A stretch of 64,000 nt of DNA, taken from assembly GCF_030700285.1 (NCBI RefSeq), contig NZ_JAUYZJ010000001.1, positions 248,001 to 312,000 on the forward strand, read 5' to 3'. The notes under the pieces are model-generated. The model did not search any database. It was not told where the DNA came from and worked only from the letters and a program-made list of their open reading frames with translations. Of this stretch, positions 17,723-26,463 are shown in pieces (positions within the stretch are counted from its first letter, which is position 1; every line of letters starts with the position of its first letter). The DNA is from Methylobacterium sp. NEAU K. Lineage in GTDB: Bacteria > Pseudomonadota > Alphaproteobacteria > Rhizobiales > Beijerinckiaceae. The position numbers and the translations under genes are program-made.

Positions 17723-17875
17723 GGGCGTTTGTCCCTGCAGTCGATGCGCTTCATGTTGGTTCGCGGGGCGGGTCGGCCGGGACATTGCGTGTCCCGGCCT
17801 CCTCTTGCCCCGGCGGATTCCCCGCCGGCCCACACGGCCGACGGGATCCATCGTTCGGCAGTCCGCCTCGGCGGC

Positions 17876-19750
17876 TTACTTGGCCGCGTGCTGCTCGTAT
17901 TCTCCGACGTTCGGATCGTCGTACGGCCCCTTGCCGTCGAGGGAGAACACGATCACGCCGCCACCCATCTGGGTGTAGTTGGCGAGCTTCTTGAAGGCGC
18001 CGACCGCACCGAGACCGGCAGTGGGATCCGCAAGATCGAACACCAGGCCCACACCGGGCCAGCCGCCGACGCCGTAGTTGATGGCGACGTACTGCACGCC
18101 CTTGTGCGTGTAGGTGATCGGGTAGCCGATGGCCCCCGACGGCAGCTTGAACTTCCAGAGGAGGTCGCCGTTGTCGGCGTCCCGAGCCTTGATGAAGCCG
18201 TCGAGCGTTCCGTAGAAGACCAGATCGCCGGCGGTGGCGGTGGTGCCGCCCCAGACCGCGAAGCGCTCCATCTTCTCCCAATTGAACTTGCCGGTGATCG
18301 CGTTGTAGCTCTTGATCTGGCCGAGTCCCTCGTAGTTCTGACGATCGCCCTTCGGACCCGGATACATGTTCAGCGTCGCACCGACGAAGAATTGGCCCGC
18401 CCGATAGGGCAGCATGAACGGCTCCCAGTCCATGCAGATGTGGTTGATGCCCATGTAGAAGGCCTGACGCCTCGGATCGTACGAATCGTGGCCCTGGTTG
18501 TGGTAGCCCATCGCCGAGGGGCAGATGTCCTTCGCGAGGTGATCCATCCGGGTGCCGTATTCCGGATCGCGGACCGGCGTACCCGCCTTTAGATCCACCG
18601 ACTTGAACACGTTGACCGTCTCGTCGATCTTGTTGGCCGAGACCAGCGTGCCGTCGGTCCGGTCGAGGGTGTAGACGATGCCGTTGCGGTCCGGGTGGGT
18701 GAGGAGCTTCCTCATCTTCCCGTCCTTGTCCTTCTGCTCGGACAACATCATCACGTTGACGCCGGCGTAATCCCACTCGTCGTGGGGCGTCTTCTGATAG
18801 CCGAACTTGGCCTCGCCGGTATCGGCATCGCGGCCGAAGATCGTCATCGTCCATTTGTTGTCGCCCGGACGCATGGTCTCGTTCCAGGGCGCGGGATTGC
18901 CGGTGCCGAAGTAGATCAGGTTGGTTCCCGGGTCGTAGGCATATCAGCCCCAGTTGGTGCCGCCGCCGATCTTCCAGGCGTCGCCCTCCCAGGTCGAGGT
19001 GCCGAGCCCCTTCTGGCCGTAATGGGCGTTGTGGATGTTGAAGTCCTTGGCGAGAAGCAGGTCTTCGTCCGGACCCGTGGCGTAGGCCCGCCAGACCTGC
19101 GCTCCGGTCTTGACGTCGTAGGCGGTGAGGTAGCCGCGCACGCCGAGTTCGGCACCCGACGACCCGACGATCACTTTGTCCTTTACCACATAGGGGGCGA
19201 TGGTGAGGGTCGAGCCGACCTTGATGTCGGAGTTCTCGACCTTCCACACCGTCTCGCCGGTGTTGGCGTCGAGGGCGGCGACGTTGCCGTCGAGCTGGGT
19301 CTTGAGGATCAGCGGCGGCGTCTTGCCGTCGCCCGGCCAGTAGGCGAGGCCGCGGTTGACGAGGTCGCAGCAGGCCACCGAGCGCGCAGCCGGGTTCTGC
19401 TTGGGCTTGTCCTGCCACAGGATCTTGCCCGGGTCGTCGAGGCCCAGCGCGAACGTGTTGTTGGGGAACGAGGTGTGGATGTACATTTTGCCGTCGACGA
19501 CGAGCGGCGCCCCCTCGTGGCCGTTGAGCAGGCCGGTCGAGAATGTCCAGGCCGGCCGGAGCTGCTTGACGTTGTTTTTATTGATCTGATTCAGATCGCT
19601 ATAGTTGTTCGAGTCGTAGTTCTTGCCGGGCATCACCCAATTCGCGTCGCTCTTCGACTGCGCGATGAGCTTGTCGTTGGCCATAGCCGAGACCGACGGC
19701 GCGAGCGCCAAGATCGCCAGCGCCGACACCGAATTCCGTAGCCTGATCAT
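17876..19750 (-). pseudogene. mxaF: Methanol dehydrogenase large subunit MxaF, interrupted by in-frame TGA
   Basis: PQQ- and Ca-dependent methanol dehydrogenase alpha subunit; full frame 625 codons (624 residues expected). The signal peptide ends near SAMA and the mature chain starts NDKLIAQ. Visible: vicinal disulfide [22 protein letters not shown] (Ca/PQQ Glu), IGGGTNW (the Trp stacking on PQQ in known structures), [11 protein letters not shown] and [10 protein letters not shown] (catalytic Asp). Ala two residues after the catalytic Asp is the MxaF, not XoxF, pattern. Codon 269 (18944-18946) is TGA where the family has Trp (GGGTNWG-W-YAYD); one TGG to TGA change explains it. All 355 sense codons downstream, to [10 protein letters not shown], are intact. 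An ATG at 18874 (MRPGDNK) is unlikely to rescue function. Start is preceded by GGAGAGGAG. Confidence 0.93.
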
Positions 19751-20273
19751 CCTGCGTCTCCTCTCCGGACTGCCGCGCCTCTAGGCCTCGCAATCGTCGT
19801 GATATCGTTTCTTCAAGGGCGCGATGGCCGAGCGTTGATCCGTCTTATGTTCGCGAAATCCCGCCTTAGAATAAGTATTGCTTTGACTTATGAAAGACTT
19901 ATTATCATAATCGCGCCTATCAATCCTTGCACGATGTGCGGGACGTGTCTTTAGGACTTGACGCGTTTTTTCCGGGAGGATCCGGCAACGGCAGACATCA
20001 ATCTGGTACCTGCACATGGAGCTTGGCCCGTCCTCGCGGCGCGTCTCAGATTTGGACCGGGGCGGAGGCCGGGATCCGGGACGGGATGCCTCGGGGAGGC
20101 CAGCATGGGGCGGCGGCGTGGCTGATCGGCATACCTTCGATATCGAGTTCCCTTACGGCTCCGCGCTTCTGATCGAGGGCCGATTGCGTGATCTGTTGCA
20201 GGAGCAAATCCGGTGACGCCCGGCAGCGGGGTCGAGCGGCGTTGCTGCTGAGGGCGGCGGTTCAGGATCGACG
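19751..20273. other. Upstream region of mxaF, AT-rich patch, no confident gene
   Basis: About 520 bp without a convincing gene. It must hold the mxaF promoter. The interval 19855-19925 is strikingly AT-rich against the surrounding GC-rich DNA. Small plus-strand open frames (19927-20172 and 20016-20216) lack a recognisable product. A divergent mxaW-like gene, present at this position in Methylorubrum extorquens, is not recognised here. Confidence 0.55.
19871..19902. promoter_or_regulatory. Candidate regulator site upstream of mxaF
   Basis: Three copies of one hexamer: ATAAGT at 19871-19876, then ACTTAT at 19886-19891 and again at 19897-19902. The first two form an inverted repeat and the last two are direct repeats 11 bp apart, one helical turn. 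They lie about 120-150 bp upstream of the mxaF start codon. Binding by the methanol-responsive regulator is inference. Confidence 0.3.
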
Positions 20274-20800
20274 ATGGGCAAGGGCGCCCGGCGGGAGCGC
20301 CGTCCTGCCTTCGCGGCGAAGGTGGCTTCGGGCGCCCTTCAGGGCGGGAAGAACCTGGCCGATACCGCCTGGCATCCGCGATGTTCGGCCCAAGCGGGCT
20401 CAAGGCCTGGAAAGCTCAGCTTCGTGACGCGGGGATCGGAACCGCGCCGCGGCCGGCGATACCGGCCGTCGACCTGAAGTCGCTGCACCGTAAGATCGGC
20501 GCCTGGACGCTGGCCGACGATGTTTGTCCGGCGTGGCCGGCAAGGCCGGTCTGCTGCGCGCGAAGCGATCATCGATCGCCGCCATGCCCTTCCCGTCGCC
20601 CGGCGGATCAAGGCGCTCGGAAACGGCCGGCGCACCTGGACGAGCGGCATCGCGAACGCCCTTTTGCAGGAAGCCGGATGCCGGGGATCGCCCGCATGAG
20701 GACGGGATCGACATCGGCCGCCAGCATGTCGCGACGTTGATGGAGCGTCCGAGCATCGAGGCGCTCGCAGCGCCGAAGGAACGGCGCTACATCGGAGCGA
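20274..20800 (+). pseudogene. IS3-family transposase remnant (orfA and 5' part of orfB, frameshifted)
   Basis: Translation in alternating frames gives fragments of an IS3-family orfA/orfB pair. RRPAFAAKVASGALQGGKNLADTA (from about 20298) resembles the OrfA helix-turn-helix. AWKAQL...VDLKSLHRKIGAWTLADDV follows in a second frame. GVAGKAGLLRAKR and IDRRHALPVARRIKALG lie in two further frames and HLDERHRERPFAGSRM back in the earlier one. The last is DGIDIGRQHVATLMERPSIEAL. At least four frame changes and loss of the DDE catalytic core make it inactive. I did not find terminal inverted repeats. It ends about 20-30 bp before the hupE-like gene. Confidence 0.75.
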
Positions 20801-20819
20801 GAATCGCGAAGGATCCCCG

Positions 20820-21428
20820 ATGAAGCGCCTGCTCGCCGCTCCCCTTTCAGCTTCCGCTGCCGCACTTCCCGCCGTGCTCGCGCTGCTGCCGCAGGCGGCG
20901 CTGGCCCATCCCGGCCACGGCGCCGCGACCGGTGCCGAGGCGGGCTTCCTGCATCCGCTGATGGGTGCCGACCACGTGCTCGCGATGGTTGCGGTCGGCC
21001 TGCTGGCCACCCTGCGCGGGGGACGGGCGCTCTGGGCGCTGCCCCTGTCCTTCCTGGCGCTGATGAGCGCGGGCGCCGGGCTCGGCATGGCGGGCGCGGC
21101 GCTGCCCTATGCCGAGACCGGGATCGCGCTGTCCATCGTGGTGTTCGGTCTTGCCGCGATGGTCGGCCTGCGGGCGCCGGTGGCGCTCCTCGCGGCCCTG
21201 GTCGGGATCTTCGCCGTATTCCATGGGCACGCCCACGGCTCCGAGATGCCGGAGACCGCCTCGGGCTTGTCCTTCGGGATCGGCTTCCTGGCGGCCACCG
21301 CGCTCCTGCATGCCGCCGGGCTCGGCCTGGGCCTCGCCATGGCGCGGATCGGCGCCACCCGGGCCGCGCCGGCGCTCGGTGCCGGCGTCGCGGCGGCGGG
21401 CTTCGCGCTGCTGGTGCTTCCGGCCTGA
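20820..21428 (+). CDS. hupE: HupE/UreJ-family metal permease
   Basis: 202-residue membrane protein: signal-like N-terminus ending ALAHPGHG, then about six transmembrane helices. HupE/UreJ signatures are HPLMGADHVLAMVAVGLLA and a His-rich GHAHGSEMPETASGLSFGIGF. The family moves nickel or cobalt into the cell for hydrogenase or urease; those enzymes are not encoded in the window. The promoter must lie in or beside the IS3 remnant directly upstream. The symbol is a family label; ureJ is equally possible. Confidence 0.8.
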   Translation: MKRLLAAPLSASAAALPAVLALLPQAALAHPGHGAATGAEAGFLHPLMGADHVLAMVAVGLLATLRGGRALWALPLSFLALMSAGAGLGMAGAALPYAETGIALSIVVFGLAAMVGLRAPVALLAALVGIFAVFHGHAHGSEMPETASGLSFGIGFLAATALLHAAGLGLGLAMARIGATRAAPALGAGVAAAGFALLVLPA

Positions 21429-21475
21429 GCGTCGCCACCGATCCCGCGGCGGGGCACCTGCCGGATCCGGTCGAC

Positions 21476-21808
21476 GTGCCCCGCCTCAGCATCCGGATCG
21501 ACCTCGGGCCCGGCCACCGCCTCGGCCCGGGCAAGGTGCGGCTCCTGGAGATGATCGCCGCGCACGGCTCGATCTCCGGCGCCGGCCGGGCTCTGGGGAT
21601 GTCCTACCGGCGGGCATGGCTGCTGGTGGAAGCGATGAACACCGGCTTCGGCCGTCCCGTGGTCGAGGCCCAGATCGGCGGCAGGGCCGGCGGCGGCGCC
21701 CGGCTGTCGGCGTTCGGTGCCGACATTGTCGCCCAGTACCGGGCCGTCGAGGCGGCCGCGGAGGCGGCGGCCGCCCCGTTCCTGGCGCGGCTGCTGCGAA
21801 CCGGTTGA
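21476..21808 (+). CDS. ModE-like winged-helix DNA-binding protein (no ligand domain)
   Basis: 110 residues. The N-terminal winged helix resembles the ModE/LysR type: GKVRLLEMIAAHGSISGAGRALGMSYRRAWLLVEAMN, then FGRPVVEAQIGGRAGGGARLSAFG. This is the DNA-binding half of ModE without the C-terminal molybdate-binding domains, a form common in alphaproteobacteria. It begins with GTG 47 nt after the permease stop, so it may be co-transcribed. Control of metal or molybdate uptake is inference. Confidence 0.75.
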   Translation: MPRLSIRIDLGPGHRLGPGKVRLLEMIAAHGSISGAGRALGMSYRRAWLLVEAMNTGFGRPVVEAQIGGRAGGGARLSAFGADIVAQYRAVEAAAEAAAAPFLARLLRTG

Positions 21809-21918
21809 CCGCTGGCCGGCGCGGTTGCGATGCCACAGGCCGGCCGGGGCTGACGCGGCCGCGCCGAGCCCCAGGTTCAGGGCCGCCGCGCCCTTCCCGG
21901 CGGCGTGAGGACCGGTCC

Positions 21919-22608
21919 ATGTCAAGAATCCCGACACTCGCCCTGGCGAGCCTGCTGACCTTCGTTGCGGGGGCGCAGGCCGCCCCCCAGGTCGAGCGCC
22001 TGCGCGGCACGATCGAGGCGGTCGAGGGCGGTGGCTTCACACTCAAGACCCTCGACGGAAAGACCGAGCGGGTGGCGCTCGCCCCCGACGCGAAGATCTC
22101 GTGGGTCGTTCCGGCCCAGCTCGACCAGATCAAGGACGGCGTGTTCATCGGGACCGCCACGAAGGGCGAGCCGCCGGTCGCGCTGGAAGTGGTGCTGTTC
22201 CCCGAGGCGATGCGCGGCACCGGCGAGGGACATTACGACTGGGACGCGATCCCCGATCGCACCGCAGGCGGCTCCCGGGTGAAGAGCGCGATGACCAACG
22301 GCACCGTGACGACCGAGCAGCCCTCCACCGCGCCGGACGCCCCCCGGGTGAGGAGCGCGATGACGAACGGTACCGTGACGTCCAGCGGGAGCGGGGCGGA
22401 GCGGACGCTGACGGTGGATTACGGCAAGGGCCAGTCCATCCAGATCCTGGTTCCCCCGCAGGCCCCGGTCGTCACCTTCGAGGCCGCCGACACAGGTGCG
22501 ATTTCCGCGGGCGCGAAGGCTTTCGTGGTCGCCGCCCGCGCGGATGACGGCACGATCACGGCCCGCCGGGTCGCGGTCGGCAAGGACGGCCTCACGCCTC
22601 CGATGTGA
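21919..22608 (+). CDS. Exported protein with duplicated SAMTNGTVT motif, function unknown
   Basis: 229 residues with a signal peptide (LASLLTFVAGAQAAPQ). The mature part starts with a beta-rich segment (VERLRGTIEAVEGGGFTLKT, DGKTERVALAPDAKISWVVP) resembling small OB-like or DUF5666-type domains. A near-identical motif occurs twice, VKSAMTNGTVTTEQPS and VRSAMTNGTVTSSG, about 25 residues apart. No catalytic residues recognised. It lies 110 nt after the ModE-like gene and is followed by twin hairpins. Confidence 0.6.
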   Translation: MSRIPTLALASLLTFVAGAQAAPQVERLRGTIEAVEGGGFTLKTLDGKTERVALAPDAKISWVVPAQLDQIKDGVFIGTATKGEPPVALEVVLFPEAMRGTGEGHYDWDAIPDRTAGGSRVKSAMTNGTVTTEQPSTAPDAPRVRSAMTNGTVTSSGSGAERTLTVDYGKGQSIQILVPPQAPVVTFEAADTGAISAGAKAFVVAARADDGTITARRVAVGKDGLTPPM

Positions 22609-22687
22609 GGCGCGGTACCGGCTACCGGAGCGCCCGCAGACAGGATATCGGCCTGCGGTATCGGTCCCCGTGCTCCATGGACGTCGA

Positions 22688-22717
22688 GGCCCGGCCCTCG
22701 GCCGGGCCCCTTTCTTT
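22688..22717 (+). terminator. Intrinsic terminator-like hairpin
   Basis: Perfect 9-bp GC stem (22688-22696 with 22700-22708), 3-nt loop, followed by CC and TTTCTTT. It ends the transcript of the permease/ModE-like/exported-protein genes. A second perfect 9-bp stem (22719-22727 with 22732-22740, loop GATG) follows immediately. Confidence 0.7.
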
Positions 22718-22957
22718 GGGCGCCCGTGATGACGGGCGCCGGCGGCGGCACCGTGCGGGCGCCTCATCCCGGTCCGCCGGACAGGTCGCGCGCTTTGTTC
22801 CGTGGATCGCGTTGCCGCCCTCCGCAGCCGCTGATACGCCGAGCGTGACTTTGACGCCGCCGGCCGCGCGGGATGCGGCGGGGCGCGGCGATTGTCGTGC
22901 TCGGCGCGGCGAAGGCCGGAACGGTCCACATTGTGGCCGGGAGTCTGGAGGAAGCCG

Positions 22958-24340
22958 ATGACCAGCACCGCCTCGACGACCCCCGCCTCATCCCCCGCAG
23001 ACGGCCGTAGCGCCGAGCATCGCGTCACCCGGTTCTGGCCGGAGGGCTGGTGGCGCCTGGTCGATACCCGGATCGGCATCATTCCGCTGCCGGTTTACGT
23101 CGTCGTGGCGATCCTGCTCGCGGTTCTCGTCCATGAGGGTGAGATCAGGTCGGACGGTCCGAACATGATCGCCGTCCTGGTCATGGGCGGCTTCACCTGC
23201 GCGGAGATCGGCAAGCGCATCCCGATCCTGCGGAACATCGGTGCCGGCGCGATCTTCGCGACCTTCATCCCGTCGGCGCTTGTCTATTACAAGCTGATCC
23301 CGCCGCAGATGGAGAAGGCGATCGTAGATTTCACCAAGTTCACCAACTTCCTCTACATCTACATCGCGACGATCATCGTCGGCTCGATCCTGGGCATGGA
23401 CCGCGAGGTCCTGATCAAGGGCTTCTTCAAGATCTTCGCACCCCTCGGGATCGGTTCGGCGGTCGCGGCCTTCGTCGGAACGCTGGTCGGCACGGCGCTG
23501 GGACTCGGTCCCTACAAGGCGTTCTTCTTCATCGTCGTGCCGATCATGGCCGGCGGCGTCGGCGAGGGCGCGATCCCGCTCTCGATCGGCTACGCGGCGA
23601 CCCTGGGTCAGCAATGGGGCGACGTGTTCGCGCAGGTGCTGCCGCCGGTGATGCTGGGCTCGCTCACAGCGATCATCTTCGCCGGCACCCTCAATGCGGT
23701 CGGCAAGCGCTATCCCCGTCTCACCGGCGAGGGGCGGCTCCAGCCCGGCGCGGAAGGCCAGGCGTCCAGCGACGCGCAGGCGCGATCCGAGGCGGCGCGG
23801 GGCCAGATCGATGCCGCCACGATCGGCGCGGCGGGGCTGACGGCGATCACCCTCTACCTGCTCGGCGTCATCGCCCACCACCTCGTCGGGTTGCCGGCGC
23901 CGGTGGCGATGCTGTTCCTGGCGGTGTTCGCCAAGCTCGGCAGCGCCGTGTCGCCCCGACTCCAGGCCGGCGGCTTCGTGGTCTACAAGTTCGTTCAGGT
24001 CTCGATGACCTACCCGCTGCTCTTCGCCATCGGCGTGGCGCTCACGCCCTGGAACGAGCTGATGGCCGCCTTCACCCTGGTCAATCTCATCACCATCGTG
24101 TCGACCGTGGCCACGCTCATGACCACGGGGTTCTTCGTCGGGCGCTGGCTCGGGATGTACCCGATCGAGACCGCGATCGTGAACGCCTGCCACAGCGGCC
24201 AGGGCGGCACCGGCGACGTGGCGATCCTCACGGCGGCCAACCGGATGGCACTGATGCCGTTCGCCCAGATCGCTACCCGGATCGGCGGTGCGCTCACGGT
24301 GACGGGGACGATCCTGGCGATGCGATGGATCGGCGTTTGA
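22958..24340 (+). CDS. 2-hydroxycarboxylate (CitS-type) sodium symporter family protein
   Basis: 460-residue polytopic membrane protein of the 2HCT family (CitS, MaeN, CimH). It has the two family-defining re-entrant GGxG motifs, AGGVGEGAIPLS and HSGQGGTGDVAIL. These carriers import citrate, malate or similar acids with sodium. The start at 22958 follows GGAGG; an earlier in-frame ATG lacks it. It is 24 nt upstream of the MHS carrier gene and near a TcuA-like flavoprotein, so its substrate is probably a di- or tricarboxylate. Confidence 0.85.
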   Translation: MTSTASTTPASSPADGRSAEHRVTRFWPEGWWRLVDTRIGIIPLPVYVVVAILLAVLVHEGEIRSDGPNMIAVLVMGGFTCAEIGKRIPILRNIGAGAIFATFIPSALVYYKLIPPQMEKAIVDFTKFTNFLYIYIATIIVGSILGMDREVLIKGFFKIFAPLGIGSAVAAFVGTLVGTALGLGPYKAFFFIVVPIMAGGVGEGAIPLSIGYAATLGQQWGDVFAQVLPPVMLGSLTAIIFAGTLNAVGKRYPRLTGEGRLQPGAEGQASSDAQARSEAARGQIDAATIGAAGLTAITLYLLGVIAHHLVGLPAPVAMLFLAVFAKLGSAVSPRLQAGGFVVYKFVQVSMTYPLLFAIGVALTPWNELMAAFTLVNLITIVSTVATLMTTGFFVGRWLGMYPIETAIVNACHSGQGGTGDVAILTAANRMALMPFAQIATRIGGALTVTGTILAMRWIGV

Positions 24341-24364
24341 ACGGGCTGCCGGGAGCGTTGCGTC

Positions 24365-25672
24365 ATGGTGAGTGATCCGGGGGCCGTCGAGGCGACCCTG
24401 AAGTCCAGGATCGGGGCGATCCTCCGCTCGACGAGCGGCAATTTCCTCGAGATGTTCGACTTCTTCCTGTTCGGCTTCTATGCCAGCTCCATATCGCGGG
24501 CGTTCTTCCCCTCGGGGAACGAGACCACCGAGCTGCTGCTGACCTTCGGCACGTTCTGGCTCGGCGCGATGATGCGGCCCCTCGGGGCGATCGTGCTGGG
24601 CGCCTATATCGACCGGATCGGCCGCCGGAAGGGCCTCATCGTCACCCTGGCGATCATGGCGAGCGGCACCGTTCTCATCGCCTTTTGCCCGAGCTACGGG
24701 ACGATCGGCATCGCGGCGCCCCTGATCGTGCTCGCCGGACGCCTGCTGCAGGGCTTCTCGGCGGGCGTCGAGATCGGCGGCGTCTCGATCTACCTGTTCG
24801 AGATCGCCACGCCCGGGCGCCGCGGCTTCTACACGTCGTTCCAGTCGGCCAGCCAGCAGGTGGCGATCCTTTTCGCCGCCCTGATCGGCTATGGGCTCAA
24901 CGCCACCCTGACCAAGCAGCAGATTGGGGATTTCGGCTGGCGCATCCCGTTCTTCATCGGCTGCCTTATCGTACCGTTCATCTTTCTCGTCCGGCGCTCG
25001 CTCCGGGAGACGCAGGATTTCGCCCGGCGGACCCACCATCCCAGTACCCGGGAGATCCTGGGCACGGTCGCCGCCAATTGGCGGATCGTGCTGCTCGGCA
25101 TGATGCTGACCACGATGACCACGGTGACCTTCTACATGATCACCGTCTACACCCCGACGTTCGGCAGGAACGTCCTGAAGCTCACCGAGACCGACAGCCT
25201 GATCGTGACGCTCTGCGTGGCGATCACCAACTTCATCTGGTTGCCCATCGGCGGCGCGGCCTCGGACGCCCTCGGGCGCAAGCCGGTGCTGCTCACGATC
25301 TCGACCCTGTCGCTGCTGACGACCTATCCGGCGCTTCATTGGCTGGTCGCCGATCCGACCTTCGCCAAGATGCTCGGCGTCGAGCTGTGGTTCTCGTTCT
25401 TCTTCGGCGTCTACAACGGCGCGATGATCGTCGCGCTGTCGGAGGTCGTGCCGGCCCATGTGCGCGCCAGCGGGTTCTCGCTGGCCTACAGCCTCGCCAC
25501 GGCCCTGTTCGGCACGGCCACCCCTCTGGTCTCGACCTACCTGATCGAGCGGACCGGCGACCGGGCGGCGCCGAGCTACTGGCTGATGGCGGCGGCGGCC
25601 TGCGGGATCGTCGCGACGCTCGCGCTGTTCGGGGGCGGCTCGAAAGCCGCGCGTGTCACCGCCCACGCCTGA
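24365..25672 (+). CDS. MFS transporter of the metabolite:H+ symporter (CitA/TcuC-like) type
   Basis: 435-residue 12-helix MFS protein. The MHS subfamily signs are [19 protein letters not shown] at the N-terminus, the loop 2-3 motif [13 protein letters not shown], and [15 protein letters not shown]. The closest named relatives are citrate-proton symporters and the tricarballylate carrier TcuC. It follows the CitS-type carrier closely, so one transcript may encode two unrelated carriers. Converges with the GntR regulator gene (20-nt gap). Confidence 0.82.
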   Translation: MVSDPGAVEATLKSRIGAILRSTSGNFLEMFDFFLFGFYASSISRAFFPSGNETTELLLTFGTFWLGAMMRPLGAIVLGAYIDRIGRRKGLIVTLAIMASGTVLIAFCPSYGTIGIAAPLIVLAGRLLQGFSAGVEIGGVSIYLFEIATPGRRGFYTSFQSASQQVAILFAALIGYGLNATLTKQQIGDFGWRIPFFIGCLIVPFIFLVRRSLRETQDFARRTHHPSTREILGTVAANWRIVLLGMMLTTMTTVTFYMITVYTPTFGRNVLKLTETDSLIVTLCVAITNFIWLPIGGAASDALGRKPVLLTISTLSLLTTYPALHWLVADPTFAKMLGVELWFSFFFGVYNGAMIVALSEVVPAHVRASGFSLAYSLATALFGTATPLVSTYLIERTGDRAAPSYWLMAAAACGIVATLALFGGGSKAARVTAHA

Positions 25673-25691
25673 CGGCGTGGCGCCCGCGCGG

Positions 25692-26345
25692 TCACGTGCC
25701 CTGCCAGATCCGGATCCGCGCCTTGTACGCGGCCCGGATATGAGCCCGGGCCGCCGCCTCCGCGCCGTCCCCATCATGGGCCCGGATCGCCGCCACGATG
25801 GCGGCGTGCTCAGTGAGCGATTCGGCGGCGCGCTCCGGGGCGGCGAGCGTGGTGGCGCCCGGCAGCAGCACGAGCGACAGGCGCATGGTCTCGAGGGTTC
25901 CCTGGAGGAAGCGGTTGCGCGCCGCCGCATGAATCTGCCGGTGGAACAGCCGGTTGCTGCGCGCGAGCGCGGCTGCGTCCGCCGCCAGCGCCCGGTCGCG
26001 GGCCACCATCTCCTCCAGGATCTCGGTCTCCACCGCGCTGGCATGCACCGCCGCGAGCCGGGCCGCTGTCCCCTCCAGAACCTCCCGCAGGTCGTAGAGT
26101 TCGCTCACCTGCCCGTAATCGAGCTGGGCGACGCTGGCGCCGCGATGCGGCTCGTGCGCGACGAGGCCCTGCGCCTCCAGGCGCCCGAGCGCTTCCCGCA
26201 CCGGCGTTCGGCTGATCTGGAACCGTTCCGCCAGCTCCGCCTCGCGCAGGCGGCTGCCGGGGGCGAGTTCGCCCTCCTCGATCGCCCGCAGTAGCCGGTC
26301 GTAGGCGCCGGCTCCGCTGGAGCGCTCCGACTCGCTCGCCTTCAT
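25692..26345 (-). CDS. GntR/FCD-family transcriptional regulator
   Basis: 217 residues: N-terminal GntR winged helix (AYDRLLRAIEEGELAPGSRL, RFQISRTPVREALGRLEAQG) and an all-helical FCD ligand domain with the expected metal-binding Arg/Asp/His pattern (YDLREVLEG, NRLFHRQIHAAA, EHAAIVAAI). It is divergent from the TcuA-like dehydrogenase with a 118-bp spacer containing TGTATACA. It is probably a repressor of the locus relieved by the carboxylate substrate. Confidence 0.87.
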   Translation of the reverse strand: MKASESERSSGAGAYDRLLRAIEEGELAPGSRLREAELAERFQISRTPVREALGRLEAQGLVAHEPHRGASVAQLDYGQVSELYDLREVLEGTAARLAAVHASAVETEILEEMVARDRALAADAAALARSNRLFHRQIHAAARNRFLQGTLETMRLSLVLLPGATTLAAPERAAESLTEHAAIVAAIRAHDGDGAEAAARAHIRAAYKARIRIWQGT

Positions 26346-26419
26346 GCCCGCCTCTCCTCGAATGCGGCCTTACCCCGAATCGCCGGCGGCCGGAACGCTT
26401 GCGGCAGATTGCATGCGAA

Positions 26420-26427
26420 TGTATACA
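26420..26427. promoter_or_regulatory. Candidate GntR operator TGTATACA
   Basis: Self-complementary octamer in the 118-bp spacer between the divergent GntR regulator and the dehydrogenase gene, 37-44 bp before the dehydrogenase ATG. GntR/FCD proteins often bind short palindromes of this kind. It could also be part of a -10 element. Confidence 0.35.
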
Positions 26428-26463
26428 ATGACTGGTACAGTGAGAACGGGCGGGGAGGCGCGG

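Noticed and set aside
18944..18946. TGA in mxaF as a recoded Trp or selenocysteine codon
   Set aside because: All other genes here use TGA as an ordinary stop and TGG for Trp, and the family has Trp, not Cys, at this position. A point mutation or sequencing error is simpler.
17876..19750. Call of the dehydrogenase as lanthanide-dependent XoxF
   Set aside because: mxaI and all mxaRSACKLDEHB genes are present, and Ala rather than Asp lies two residues after the catalytic Asp, the MxaF pattern.
19751..19870. A specific -35/-10 promoter for mxaF
   Set aside because: AAGACG- and TAGAGG-like hexamers occur, but no pair with sensible spacing matched the promoter I recall, so I did not assign one.
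20016..20216. Small plus-strand frame as mxaW
   Set aside because: It has only a protein-like tail (FDIEFPYGSALLIEGRLRDLL); I could not match it to any known protein and there is no clear ribosome site.
22988..26044. 1018-codon minus-strand open frame
   Set aside because: Antisense of the two carrier genes; charged low-complexity translation with no signature.
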